The notes under the pieces are model-generated. The model ran no database searches. It was not told the DNA's origin and worked only from the letters and a program-made list of their open reading frames with translations. A DNA stretch of 25,080 nucleotides from a virus, in the IMG/VR virus record IMGVR_UViG_3300032516_000188, positions 1 through 25,080 of that record; one strand, given 5' to 3'. Made by a program: the position numbers and the translations under genes. Shown here in pieces: positions 6,215 through 14,898 of this stretch (within the stretch, counting starts at the first letter, position 1; each line of letters starts with the position of its first letter).

Positions 6215-7645
6215 CTATCCTCCGATGGGCGTTTCATCGCAGTAGTTGTACTGAGTATCACAGAGCAGGCTTGTCGATTCGCATAGCCCACCGTAGGTAT
6301 GCGCTGGCTTCATTCGCTCAATGACTGCTCGTGCCCCTGCCATGTCGGGCGAACCGCCGAGCGCCGGATTCCTGTAGACGTACCAGCTAAAGACCGCGCA
6401 GAATTCCAAGATCGATAGGTTCGCCGCCGTCGTGTCGAGCAGCTCGGCGACCATCGCCAAGACTTGCCCGCAGGAGTAGCCGGCCTCGGTCCAGAGGTGA
6501 GAGCACACTCGAAGGCGCCTCGTCGCTATCGAATCCGCCGGGCGCGGCGTGATGCCCGTCAGCGCTTCCCACCTTTCGAGGGCAACCCCGTAGGCTCGAT
6601 GAGGGAGGAAGTCCTCCTTGAGCTCTGCGGCGAGGCCGAGAGCGTAGCCGAGACCATCCCCCTCGACCATGAGCATTCGCTGGATGTAGCTCGACGGATC
6701 TTGCGTGAACACCTCGCGGCCCATCGTTGCCACGAAGGCGCGCACGAGGTCATAGCCGCGGGCGGGGTAGGTCTGAATCTGCCGCCACGTCTGGCGGATC
6801 TCCTCTGCCGAGCGTGCAGCGTCGGAGATGCGCACCTGGTCGATGCCTCCCTCGAGCCACTTGTCGTAAACGAGCGAGACGCCCGCATCCCATCCGCACC
6901 CGAGGGAGATGAATTGGCCCGTCGCCCCGCTAATGTCTGCTGAGGTGCTGGTCGTGCTCCCGATGAGTACCCCGTTGACGTAGGCCTCGTAAGTGAGGGA
7001 GGCCGTCGATATCCACCGTCGCACTATGGCGAGGTAGAACCAGGAATCAGCGGGCAACGCGCAAGCGATGGTGCATGTGATGGCGGCGAGGGCGCTGTTG
7101 TGGCGGAGGGTGATCGTTTCGGTCGAGGCCTCTAACCCCACTTCCCACAAGGTATGGTCGTCGCCGTCGAGAGATTGCGTCCCTCCGTGAGCGATGACAT
7201 GGCGATGCCCCGTGTCTCTGTTCCAGTAGGCGATGGCCTCAAACGTCATCGAGCGAGAGAGGTTTAGGCCGCCCGGGGTGCGCTCCTCGGCCACGAGACC
7301 ATGGAGCAGAGCGCCTTCCCTGCACCGACCGATGAGACCTGTCCCGACGTGACTCCCACTCTCGACAGGCGCCATGTCCTCGAGGCCCTCGGCCTCGTCG
7401 GTAGGTTGGAGCCAGTCTTCGGGCTCGTCGAGGCGGAGTAAGACCCTGGTTTCATCGTCGAGGCGGAAGCCTATTCCCCCGGTCCCGGTCCCTTGTTCGG
7501 CCTCGACGACTTCCGGCCCCGCTGGTGGCGAGGGTGGCACCTCGGCGTCGGGTTCGACGTCGTAGAGGGTTGCCTCGTGACGCCCCCCGTCCGGGTAGAA
7601 GGTGTCATCGGGAGGCGTGGTCAGCGTGCCGGTGTAGCCAGTCAT
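6215..7645 (-). CDS. Mu gp48 / YmfQ-type baseplate protein fused to a LamG-like lectin domain
   Basis: 476 aa, where Mu gp48-like proteins are usually about 200 aa. Residues 1-55 are Pro/Glu-rich. Residues about 65-290 form a concanavalin-type LamG domain: opening DETRVLLRLDE, then MTFEAIAYW, a DDHTLWEVGLE strand, WFYLAIVRRW, YEAYVNGVLIGS and closing GGIDQVRISDAARSAEEI, the classic order of Laminin_G_3 domains. Residues about 300-476 match Mu gp48/YmfQ (DUF2313): LPHRAYGVALERWEALTGI, then ATRRLRV and a repeated helical unit. The C-terminus normally caps the gp47 wedge; the inserted lectin could bind surface glycans or decorate the baseplate. ATG at 7645 with GAGGG upstream. Confidence 0.75.
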   Translation of the reverse strand: MTGYTGTLTTPPDDTFYPDGGRHEATLYDVEPDAEVPPSPPAGPEVVEAEQGTGTGGIGFRLDDETRVLLRLDEPEDWLQPTDEAEGLEDMAPVESGSHVGTGLIGRCREGALLHGLVAEERTPGGLNLSRSMTFEAIAYWNRDTGHRHVIAHGGTQSLDGDDHTLWEVGLEASTETITLRHNSALAAITCTIACALPADSWFYLAIVRRWISTASLTYEAYVNGVLIGSTTSTSADISGATGQFISLGCGWDAGVSLVYDKWLEGGIDQVRISDAARSAEEIRQTWRQIQTYPARGYDLVRAFVATMGREVFTQDPSSYIQRMLMVEGDGLGYALGLAAELKEDFLPHRAYGVALERWEALTGITPRPADSIATRRLRVCSHLWTEAGYSCGQVLAMVAELLDTTAANLSILEFCAVFSWYVYRNPALGGSPDMAGARAVIERMKPAHTYGGLCESTSLLCDTQYNYCDETPIGG

Positions 7646-7653
7646 TTATCCCT

Positions 7654-8595
7654 CTAGGTAGATGGTTCCACCGTGGGCGGATAGGGAACCAGAAGACCAT
7701 CCATCACCGCCCATCGAGTAGCGCCGACATCGACATAGTCGGGAATCTGTCTGCTTGCCGTCATCCTGAGCCTAAACGTCTTGCACCAGCCCTTCCATCC
7801 GCCGCTACCGTCTGCGACGGTGCGCCAGAGCAGAATGGGAGCCCCCTCGTCATTGCCGTTGTAGGGGTTGACGGGCAGATTCGCGCAACCGAAGGCCGAA
7901 ACGAATCTGGCAAAAGCCTCGCCAGAAAGGCCCTTTTTGTAGTGGCACCAGCCCATGCCTACAAACGTGCTTATCAGATTCGCCGACGAAGGCGTTCCCA
8001 CATACCACTGCGTAACCCACTGGTCCACGTCTTCGACGGGCGAGAGCGTTGTCTCCAGGCCATCCCAAAGTATCCAAGAGGTGGGCGTCGTATACCCGTT
8101 GTTCACGAAGAACATGAACGCCGGATAAGGAGCGGCGTTGTTCACCCCAATGTGGACCTTGCTAGCATTGGCGTTGAATCCTGCCGCGTAGGACGGCGAG
8201 GCATCCGTGCCTGCGCCCAGGACGATCCGCTCATCGGTGGCACTCGGTGTCTGCGTAGCGCTCGGCGAGCCGCCCGTGAACCCGGCTGCAAAGCTGTACT
8301 TGTGCCTCCAGTTGTTCGCGGTAGACCGCTGGAACGTGTACTCACGCCCGCCGGCCCCAGCGGGCGATTGATACCGGAACCATGCTCCTGCGTTCCCCAT
8401 GCCTCCGGCGCCGGATCCGCTGTGAGTGATCCCGTCGCTGGAAGCGAAATATGAGAGGCTGTCCCCGGAAGATTTTACGAGGCCGCCGGCTTGCTTCAGA
8501 GCTTCCTTGAAGTAGTAGATTGCTACATCGCCGGTGGCCGCCCCGAGATTCACCGCATCCAGAGGGGTGCTGGTTTTCTGCCAAAGCCACGTCAT
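7654..8595 (-). CDS. Virion structural protein of unknown role between gp47 and gp48
   Basis: 313 aa. I start it at ATG 8595, which overlaps the gp47 stop (ATGA) and has GGAGGAG at the correct distance; the longer frame from 8766 would run far into gp47. The N-terminus TWLWQKTSTPLDAVNLGAAT leads into a beta-rich body with AWFRYQSPAGAGGREYTFQR, YSFAAGFTGG and ILGAGTDASPS-like strands, ending in a Trp-rich region (GGWKGWCKTFRLRM). There is no signal peptide or membrane segment. The gene sits inside the baseplate block, so a baseplate-periphery or tail-decorating protein is likely. I do not recognise a named family. Confidence 0.6.
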   Translation of the reverse strand: MTWLWQKTSTPLDAVNLGAATGDVAIYYFKEALKQAGGLVKSSGDSLSYFASSDGITHSGSGAGGMGNAGAWFRYQSPAGAGGREYTFQRSTANNWRHKYSFAAGFTGGSPSATQTPSATDERIVLGAGTDASPSYAAGFNANASKVHIGVNNAAPYPAFMFFVNNGYTTPTSWILWDGLETTLSPVEDVDQWVTQWYVGTPSSANLISTFVGMGWCHYKKGLSGEAFARFVSAFGCANLPVNPYNGNDEGAPILLWRTVADGSGGWKGWCKTFRLRMTASRQIPDYVDVGATRWAVMDGLLVPYPPTVEPST

Positions 8596-9983
8596 GCCCA
8601 TCTCCTCCGCACGAGTACTTGCCTCGGCGTGACCAGCCCTATGGTTGAACCCGTCGTGTTTGTTCCATCGACGTTCGCCGTCGGCGCCACGATGGTTGTG
8701 TCCAGTACCCCCGCCGAGAGTTGAACCACCTTGAAGAGCGAGGACAAGCGCAGGGAGCCCTCCCATGTACCGGCGGCGAATTCGCCGCGGCCTGGCCCCA
8801 TGGAGTCAAAGAGCGCGATGATGGCCTCGCGCACCACCGAAACGAGGGGGCCGCCGGAGTACACGTTGTTCGTGGCGACCGGCGGGGAGGTCGCCAGCTC
8901 GTCATCATCAACGAGGGTGACTTCATCATCGTTCGGGCCGAGCGCCTCGATGATGGCCTCGTGACCGTCGTTCACCGTCGAGGTTACGCGCTTGTAGACG
9001 ATCCTGTCGCCCACGGCCATGTCAGATCGGACATCCGCGGTGAACTTCAGAACGCGCGTTCCTGCCGTCCACGATGAGACGACCAGGGGTGTCTCGTCAT
9101 CCCAATCGAAGGCGTAGGCTGCGCTATCCTCGGGCTCGACAGTGACCTCGACGTCGCATGGTTCGGCCGCCACGGTGAGCACCGTGAAGTCCACGCTCAC
9201 AGGGCGGAGGAGCTCGATGGCATCAAAGAGTGCGGTGCGCTCGTCGGATGAAAGCAAGCGCTCCGCCCCGCTCCCACTGTGCAGAGCCGCCAGATCGACG
9301 GTCCCGAGACCTTGCCGCAGCGGGAAGGGGTAGCCGTGAGCGATACCGCTCTGCTCCTCGGCCCAGGTTCGATAGTCGTTCGCGTTACCGCCCATGCCCG
9401 GGTACTTGACGCGGTCGAGGATGCGCGTGCGATAGGCGCCATCGTCCTCATCGTCGTCCCCATCCTGGCCGATATCGAGTTGCAGTTCTGCGACGGATTG
9501 GATGCCGCTGGGGGGGGACGTGAACGTGAGGATCTCGCCGGCCTCCTTCAGCCCCACCGATCCGGTCGTGACTGCGAGCACGTCGACGTCGACATAAGTT
9601 TCCCCTGCTCCGATAGTGGCGTTCTCGTTGACCTGAAACGACGTCCCGTCGGCATGGGAGAGCAGATCGCCGATGACCACTGAGGAGCTTTCTGACCCGT
9701 ACACGCGCAGAGCATCGGTCTCGTGCGCAGCCGTCGCGGCCTTTCGCGAGACCCCGTGGACATAGCCATGCGCATCGAGCTCCGCCCCCGTGGCGCGGTC
9801 AGGGAGGAGGTCACGGTAGACGCTATCGATGTGATAGTGGAGGCCGCTCACGGCGAGGGCCACGACGCGCAGGCGCTTCCAGGCATTCGAGTAGCGCGAC
9901 GTGTCGGCGCCCGGGAAGCGATTGGCGTAGTCGTTCACCAGGAGGGCGTGTATCTCGTCGAGGCTGGGAATGGCGAAACTCAT
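8592..9983 (-). CDS. Baseplate wedge protein, Mu gp47 / P2 gpJ family
   Basis: 463 aa. The start is ATG at 9983 (TGATG overlap with the gp46 stop, GGAGGAG 5 nt upstream) rather than the 27-codon-longer frame. Baseplate_J landmarks: IPSLDEIHALLVNDYANRFP opening helix, DLLPDRATGAELDAHGYVHG, LRVYGSESSSVVIGDLLS, DGTSFQVNENATI, and a ...YRTRILDRVKYPGMGGNAND segment followed by GIAHGYPFPLRQGLGTVDL. This family forms the wedge of the contractile baseplate together with gp46 and gp48. An acidic run (QDGDDDEDDG) precedes the R-x-R helix. A C8 tract on the coding strand at 9510-9517 lies within the TSPPSG codons. Confidence 0.92.
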   Translation of the reverse strand: MSFAIPSLDEIHALLVNDYANRFPGADTSRYSNAWKRLRVVALAVSGLHYHIDSVYRDLLPDRATGAELDAHGYVHGVSRKAATAAHETDALRVYGSESSSVVIGDLLSHADGTSFQVNENATIGAGETYVDVDVLAVTTGSVGLKEAGEILTFTSPPSGIQSVAELQLDIGQDGDDDEDDGAYRTRILDRVKYPGMGGNANDYRTWAEEQSGIAHGYPFPLRQGLGTVDLAALHSGSGAERLLSSDERTALFDAIELLRPVSVDFTVLTVAAEPCDVEVTVEPEDSAAYAFDWDDETPLVVSSWTAGTRVLKFTADVRSDMAVGDRIVYKRVTSTVNDGHEAIIEALGPNDDEVTLVDDDELATSPPVATNNVYSGGPLVSVVREAIIALFDSMGPGRGEFAAGTWEGSLRLSSLFKVVQLSAGVLDTTIVAPTANVDGTNTTGSTIGLVTPRQVLVRRRWA

Positions 9984-10366
9984 CACACTCCTCCGCTGGG
10001 TACGCTCGGGGTTAGGTCGATCTGGCCGTGCTGAACATCGGTGATCGCGGCCGTGATCGCCCACTTGCCCGTCTGGATCTGGTCCACGTCGGCTTGGAGG
10101 TCGGTCGCCCAGCCGAGGTCGACGAAGACTTTGAGCGCGGCGCGCACCATCTCGGCGGCGCGCTGCGCTTGCTTCGAGCTCGACCCGCCCCGCTGGAGCT
10201 GCCAGAGGTCACTACCCGCCTCTCCATCGCCGGGCCAACGTCCGCGGTCGGATTGCATCTGGAGATAGCAAGCGTTCTGGAGAGTGTCGTCGGTCTCGAA
10301 GTCACCCCAGCCGTCATCAACGTAGTCGTGAGTGACTGGATCGATGTACATGTCGAAACCTGGCAT
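9983..10366 (-). CDS. Baseplate protein, Mu gp46-like
   Basis: 127 aa. ATG at 10366, two bases after the gp45 stop, with GAGGTGAG upstream; the longer frame to 10486 has no support. The N-terminus MPGFDMYIDPVTHDYVDDG is followed by a Gly/Arg-rich region with the GRWPGDGEAGSDLW phrase that marks the Mu gp46 / GpW-gp25-like family, then an A-E-M-V-R-A-A helix and an IQTGKWAITAAITDV strand pair. It acts in the baseplate between the hub/spike (gp45) and wedge (gp47). Family-length match is good, with neighbours as in Mu. Confidence 0.88.
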   Translation of the reverse strand: MPGFDMYIDPVTHDYVDDGWGDFETDDTLQNACYLQMQSDRGRWPGDGEAGSDLWQLQRGGSSSKQAQRAAEMVRAALKVFVDLGWATDLQADVDQIQTGKWAITAAITDVQHGQIDLTPSVPSGGV

Positions 10367-10368
10367 GC

Positions 10369-10920
10369 TCACCTCGCCTTCAGGGTCGACGTGCCCGTCG
10401 CCGTGGGGAGTGTCCCGGCCTGCACCGATACGCCAGAGGCTCCCGGGCCAGTCGTGACGCCCGAGTGGGTATGAGTGGCGAGCCACGTTTTGATATTGTC
10501 GACATCGCCCTTGAGCGCCAGGGCAAGCGCTCCTGAGCCGTTGTCGATGAGCACCTCTCCACTCGCCCGGATGATGACCCGTGACTTCGAGTTGTGGATT
10601 ATCGTTTCGTCCTCGGCGAGCGAGGCCGACAGTCGAGAGTCACGAGTGGCCACCACGACGGGGTGTCCGGATGCTCCGCCGATGGAGATCACGATGGCCT
10701 CCGGCCGGCCTCCCGATGCGGGCCGCGACATGAAGCCGATGTTGTGGAACACCGGCACGTCGGGGATGACCTCGACGTTGCTCTCGCTGTCCTGATAGCC
10801 TCGGAGTTGCCAGAATGCCGAGGCATCGGTCAGCGTGACACTGAGCCGACGCGCGAGGCCTCTGAGCGCCGTCGCCGCGTTGCCCACCTTCTCCCTCAGA
10901 TAGCGACTGGTCGGCCTCAT
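10369..10920 (-). CDS. Baseplate spike/hub protein, Mu gp45-like
   Basis: 183 aa. ATG at 10920 overlaps the gpP stop (ATGA); the frame extends further upstream but only into gpP. An N-terminal helix (MRPTSRYLREKVGNAATALR) is followed by an OB-fold-like region with FHNIGFMSRPASGGRPEAIVI and a beta-helical segment (ETIIHNSKSRVIIRASGEVLI). The end, THTHSGVTTGPGASGV, has the H-x-H of membrane-piercing spike tips; such H-x-H motifs bind iron in P2/Mu spikes. The protein would form the trimeric needle under the tube. The ribosome site is weak, so translation probably depends on coupling to gpP. Confidence 0.88.
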   Translation of the reverse strand: MRPTSRYLREKVGNAATALRGLARRLSVTLTDASAFWQLRGYQDSESNVEVIPDVPVFHNIGFMSRPASGGRPEAIVISIGGASGHPVVVATRDSRLSASLAEDETIIHNSKSRVIIRASGEVLIDNGSGALALALKGDVDNIKTWLATHTHSGVTTGPGASGVSVQAGTLPTATGTSTLKAR

Positions 10921-12110
10921 AGTCTCAACGTCGCCCCCTTCTCGGCCAGCGTCAGTTGCGTAGTGGCCTGTCCTCGAGACCTCGTGAACGAGACCGCTGT
11001 TATGTAGTAGTAGCCCACCGCCCCGATCTCCTCGTCCTCGTAGCTGCACATCGTATCTGGCGCGTAGACTACCCATCTCCCCGGGAGGTACTCCTGCGAG
11101 TGTCCTGGCGCGGTGATCGATAGGGTCTTGCCCGCGCTGTCTCGAAGCGCCATCTCCCGCCGAGCCTTCGACAGAGCGTGCTTGTCATCGCGCACATCGT
11201 CGTCGGCAATGATGAGATCCTTCGCGCGCACGAAGTCGAGGCCTTCGCCTGCGGCCCCCGGGCCGTTTTTGACGCTGCCCCGTGCAGCAATATGGCGAGC
11301 GTCCGCAGAGCGGCCGCGGCTCATTCCTACCACGGTGATCCGCGAGAAACGCTCGGCGACACCATCACCCTCCTCGACGTCGAGCACGTTGCCCTCATTC
11401 GCGCGAGCACTCTGCGGCCGCGGTAGGAGGAATCGATACTGTCTCTCCTGGTTGTAGTTGGGCAGACCGACGACGAAACTCCTCCCGTCGGCCGTACTCC
11501 ACCCCAGGAGTTCGGCCTCCTCCAAGAAGTGACTCAGAACCGCCCAGCGAGATTGACCCGGCGAGACACTCCGCTCTGGTTTCGGACTCTGGTCGATAGC
11601 CGGCTCACTCGACACGCGCGCGAGCGGAACCTTGGAACCTCCCCGCAACAATCTGCGGTTAGAGGCGTTCGTGAGGATGACCTCGGAGAACCAGGGGCTC
11701 ACCATCTTTTCGGCGAGCTGCTTGATCCCGAGCCCGCCGAAACTGACCAGCGGCGCGCTCTCATCGACGAGCCTCCCGCCCTTGTCGCGCCCGCTGATGG
11801 CGAGGGTGCGCCCGCTATCCCTCGATACGGTGCGCGTGCGCTTGTCGATGTACCCTGTCAGCACCGTGTTTCCGTCGAGGATTATCTGCACCTCGGCGTC
11901 CGGGCGGCAGAGGTCATAGGCCTCCTTCCCGGCATTCCCGACTGCGAGGGAGAAGCTATCGGCAGGTTGCAGTAGATCGATGGATATGGAGTAGTTCGTC
12001 CAGTTCTCGATCAGCGTTCCGCCGATGCGCACCGAAACGACGTGAGCGAGCTCGCCCACCGCCCGCTGGGAGGCTTGCGACAAGGCGTCGACGAGGCCCG
12101 AGCCGATCAT
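10917..12110 (-). CDS. Baseplate hub protein, Mu gpP (gp44) / P2 gpD-like
   Basis: 397 aa. ATG at 12110 overlaps the gpN stop (ATGA). Family pattern: VVSVRIGGTLIENWTNYSIS near the start, the DSFSLAVGN strand, EVQIILDGNTVLTGYID at about 72-88, then SRDSGRTLAISGRDKGGRLVDES. Later come a central LGWSTADGRSFVVG domain and a C-terminal AREMALRDSAGKTLSITAPG, YLPGRWVVYAP, TQLTLAEK. Together these are the four-domain hub fold that nucleates the baseplate beneath the tube, as in T4 gp27. Neighbours are in Mu order, gpN before it and gp45 after. Length matches Mu gpP (about 380 aa). Confidence 0.92.
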   Translation of the reverse strand: MIGSGLVDALSQASQRAVGELAHVVSVRIGGTLIENWTNYSISIDLLQPADSFSLAVGNAGKEAYDLCRPDAEVQIILDGNTVLTGYIDKRTRTVSRDSGRTLAISGRDKGGRLVDESAPLVSFGGLGIKQLAEKMVSPWFSEVILTNASNRRLLRGGSKVPLARVSSEPAIDQSPKPERSVSPGQSRWAVLSHFLEEAELLGWSTADGRSFVVGLPNYNQERQYRFLLPRPQSARANEGNVLDVEEGDGVAERFSRITVVGMSRGRSADARHIAARGSVKNGPGAAGEGLDFVRAKDLIIADDDVRDDKHALSKARREMALRDSAGKTLSITAPGHSQEYLPGRWVVYAPDTMCSYEDEEIGAVGYYYITAVSFTRSRGQATTQLTLAEKGATLRL

Positions 12111-13009
12111 CCCGAAGACCTCGCCGAGCCAGGCATCGGAAGGGTGAGCGCTCCGGGTTCGACGCGCGTCGGGTCGGGGATGTCATTGAGCGCCATGATG
12201 TCGGCCATGCGGTCCTCCCACTCCGAGGGCGCATAGGTCGATGCCCCGAGACAGCGCAGAGGTAGAGGCGCCGTCACGGTGACGGAGAAGAGCCTCGGCG
12301 TCGTGGCCAGGGCCGCGGAGGCCGCGTTGCGCATGTTCGCCTGGAGGTTTGCGAGCGCTGCCACCACGGGGTATCTGGAGATGTCCGTGGCCAATTCCCA
12401 CTCATCACTGAGGGCCTGTATCTGGTTGCTGGCCTCTGTGAGCTCGTTTTGAATGTCGCGCGCGGTCTTGCCCTCCTCCTCCCAGCCGGAGGCCACGACC
12501 ACCATGTCATCGCCGAGAGTGCCCGCCAAGCCGCACTCCTCGATGGCCGTGGCAAGCTCGAGCGCGCTGGCGGCGACGGCGTCGACGCCGGCCATGATAG
12601 GGGAGCCGGCCCCTGCGGCGAACACCGACGGTTGAGTGGTGTCCTCCTCGACGGTGAAATCGCAGGTTATCGTGTCTCTGGGCTCGGCGCCCACGGAATA
12701 GGAGAACTCGCTGATCCGCGCGCGCGAGACCTCGCCGAAGAGGGGGTGGACGAATGGGAGGGGCTCGCCGCGGTCCTTCTGCACCACGAACGCGGCGAAG
12801 CGCTCGAGATGGTCGGCCCCCATGAAGATCGCCTTTACCCGCTCGATGCGTGGAGCTCGCCCCATGTCCTCGATGTCGGCGCCGTCACGGTTTGGGTACT
12901 CGTGCCGCACGAGGGCGCGCCCCGCTGTGCCATCGACGCCCACGACGTCGAGGCGCACTCCTCCGTAGGAGCACTCATAGAGGATCGATTCCCAGAAGTC
13001 TTCGCTCAT
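12107..13009 (-). CDS. Mu gpN-like tail protein with DNA-circularisation N-terminal domain
   Basis: 300 aa. ATG at 13009 overlaps the tape-measure stop (ATGA). The first ~110 residues match DNA_circ_N, the domain that starts Mu gpN: FWESILYECSYGGVRLDVVG, VRHEYPNRDGADIEDMG, then ADHLERFAAFVV and LPFVHPLFGEVSRARISEF. The remainder is helical and acidic. It links the tape measure to the hub in the tail-tip complex. It is shorter than Mu gpN (about 490 aa), which suggests a reduced C-terminal part. Despite the domain name, no DNA function is expected here. Confidence 0.88.
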   Translation of the reverse strand: MSEDFWESILYECSYGGVRLDVVGVDGTAGRALVRHEYPNRDGADIEDMGRAPRIERVKAIFMGADHLERFAAFVVQKDRGEPLPFVHPLFGEVSRARISEFSYSVGAEPRDTITCDFTVEEDTTQPSVFAAGAGSPIMAGVDAVAASALELATAIEECGLAGTLGDDMVVVASGWEEEGKTARDIQNELTEASNQIQALSDEWELATDISRYPVVAALANLQANMRNAASAALATTPRLFSVTVTAPLPLRCLGASTYAPSEWEDRMADIMALNDIPDPTRVEPGALTLPMPGSARSSG

Positions 13010-14898
13010 AGGACCGGCCCCCTGCCATATGCCGGGTCATTTTCGAGGCTGGCCGACATCGAAAAACCGTCCTTCGTCTGCAACTCCCCGATGACACGGA
13101 TGGTGAACTCTTTGACCGACGCGGCGGCGGCCTGCCCTTGGTCGATTCCACGCCGTTTCTTCTCGACGTAGTCCATGTAAGACATGTCCCCAGCGTCCGG
13201 ATAGAACTTAGCCGCGCTGCCCTCGGCCCATGGTCCTCGGCGTTGAGGAGCGTCTTTCATCAGTTGGACGTCGACGTCCTCCCAGGGCTTCTCGGCCCCG
13301 TAGAAAGACTGCTCGGCGACCCTGGGAGCGAATGCACCGTACTTCATGAAGTCGGAGTGCTTCATTTTTGCCCCGGCGTTGCCGATGATGTAATCGCCGA
13401 GGCCGGTCGCCTCTTGGATATAGTCGCCCAACTGATAGCCGGCATAGGCCGCGCCTGCGAGCCCCAGGACACTCCCCGCCACTCCGGCCACTCGCCCCAG
13501 CATGGACTTCTTACCCGCCGCCGCCGCGCCTCCACCAACGGCCCCGGCGACACCGCCCGCGCCGCCGGCGACACCGCCCCCGACCACCATCACGGGCAGA
13601 GGATTCACCATGCTCCACCCTCCGCCGAGGCCGCCAGCAACAGCCCCAGCAACCCCGCCCCCTCCACCTCCACCTCCGAAAACGGCTTGGCCGAGGCCGG
13701 GGAGATACTTCAGAGCGAGGAAGGAACCGAGGACGGCTTCCTTGTTGTCGATGAGAAAGCGCACGACGTCGACGAGCTTCTCGGCTGCGGCGACCAGTTG
13801 CAGCATGCGCTCGGGGGAGAAGACGTCATCCCACTGTTTCTTGAGCGCGATCCTGGCGACCTCGAGCCGCCCCGCCGCGCTCTCCATGTATTTTTTATAG
13901 TCGGTGCGGATGACCGTGCCCGCATTATTCGCGTCGTCGATGAGCTTCTCGACCTGAGCCAGTCGAGAATTTTGCCCCTGGTCCATAAGGGCGTTGAAAG
14001 CCATACCAGCCTCTTTGTCGGGCAAAAGTTGCTGAACCAGTTCTGGATTTTTCCCTACCTTGTCGATGAGCTCGAAAGTGATGTCCTTCATGCTTCGAAG
14101 GCGCTTAACGCCGTTTTTGTCCTTCTCGAAAATATCGACCTTGCCCAGCTTCTTGATTTTCGCGGAATGGCGGATGAGGCCAGTCATGAGCGCCTGCATG
14201 CCCGTGGCGGCCTGCGAGCTCGTGGCGAAACCCGAGCGCATCGTCTGGAGCATGGCGCCCATCTCGGCGAGGCCTTTGGTCCCCGTCACGCCGAACCGCG
14301 CGAACGAGGGCGTCAACTCCATCGCCAGGCTCGCTATCTCCTTGAGCTCGACTGCGCCGGCCTTTCCCTGCTGGAGAAGAATCCCGAAGGCCTTCTCCAT
14401 ATCAACCGCGGCAACCCCAAAGTTTGTCGAAAGTGCCGCGGAGGTCTGGGCGAGCTCTGACATGCTCGTCCCTGACGCCGCGGCGGTCATCGCCCACATT
14501 GATAGCTGGGTTTGCGCGTCATCGATTCGACCCGTCAGAGTCACCCACTGCTCTGCACCGCCGAGTAGTTCCGAGGGGTCGACGCCTTTCGCTTGCGCGA
14601 TTGCCCAGATTTTTTGCTTCAACGCCTCCATGTACTCGGCAGATTTTTCTCCCTGGATGCCGAGATAGGTGAGGCGCTTCGAGAATTCGAGCGCTTCTTT
14701 GCCCGCAGAAACCATCATCGCAGCGCCACCGAACCCGGCGAGACCTGCAACGCCCGAGAACGCCCCCGAGAGCCCTCTCCCGATATCGTTCTTGATGCCT
14801 GTCGCCCAGCTCTTGAGCTCCGACCTGGAACTTCTGAGCGCGCGACTGAGCCCCCGAGTGTCGCCGGTGATTCTGGCTACAGCTTCGCGGTCAGCCAC
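13006..14898 (-). CDS. Tail tape measure protein
   Basis: 630 aa. The start is GTG at 14898, with GGAGGG five bases upstream, overlapping the end of the chaperone frameshift product. The protein has a TIGR01760-type core: a helical N-terminus (ALRSSRSELKSWATGIKNDI), FSKRLTYLGIQGEKSAEYMEAL, TQLSMWAMTAAASGTSMSEL, then AGMAFNALMDQGQNS. A hydrophobic Gly/Ala-rich stretch at about 403-495 includes eight consecutive glycines and could be the membrane-active part released into the host inner membrane. At about 1.5 angstroms per residue this predicts a tail near 95 nm; that is inference. It is shorter than Mu's tape measure. Confidence 0.93.
   Translation of the reverse strand: MADREAVARITGDTRGLSRALRSSRSELKSWATGIKNDIGRGLSGAFSGVAGLAGFGGAAMMVSAGKEALEFSKRLTYLGIQGEKSAEYMEALKQKIWAIAQAKGVDPSELLGGAEQWVTLTGRIDDAQTQLSMWAMTAAASGTSMSELAQTSAALSTNFGVAAVDMEKAFGILLQQGKAGAVELKEIASLAMELTPSFARFGVTGTKGLAEMGAMLQTMRSGFATSSQAATGMQALMTGLIRHSAKIKKLGKVDIFEKDKNGVKRLRSMKDITFELIDKVGKNPELVQQLLPDKEAGMAFNALMDQGQNSRLAQVEKLIDDANNAGTVIRTDYKKYMESAAGRLEVARIALKKQWDDVFSPERMLQLVAAAEKLVDVVRFLIDNKEAVLGSFLALKYLPGLGQAVFGGGGGGGGVAGAVAGGLGGGWSMVNPLPVMVVGGGVAGGAGGVAGAVGGGAAAAGKKSMLGRVAGVAGSVLGLAGAAYAGYQLGDYIQEATGLGDYIIGNAGAKMKHSDFMKYGAFAPRVAEQSFYGAEKPWEDVDVQLMKDAPQRRGPWAEGSAAKFYPDAGDMSYMDYVEKKRRGIDQGQAAAASVKEFTIRVIGELQTKDGFSMSASLENDPAYGRGPVL

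Noticed and set aside
7525-8454. 309-codon plus-strand frame
   Set aside because: Antisense to two recognisable structural genes; Arg/Pro-rich with no domain pattern.
9984-10064. Longer N-terminal extensions of gp47 (and similar ones for gp46, gp45, the holin, the 7654-8595 gene and the portal)
   Set aside because: Extensions run into the upstream gene; the chosen starts have stop/start overlaps and ribosome sites.
13138-14460. 440-codon plus-strand frame
   Set aside because: Antisense shadow of the tape-measure gene; GC-rich codon bias leaves the opposite frame open; no protein-like pattern.
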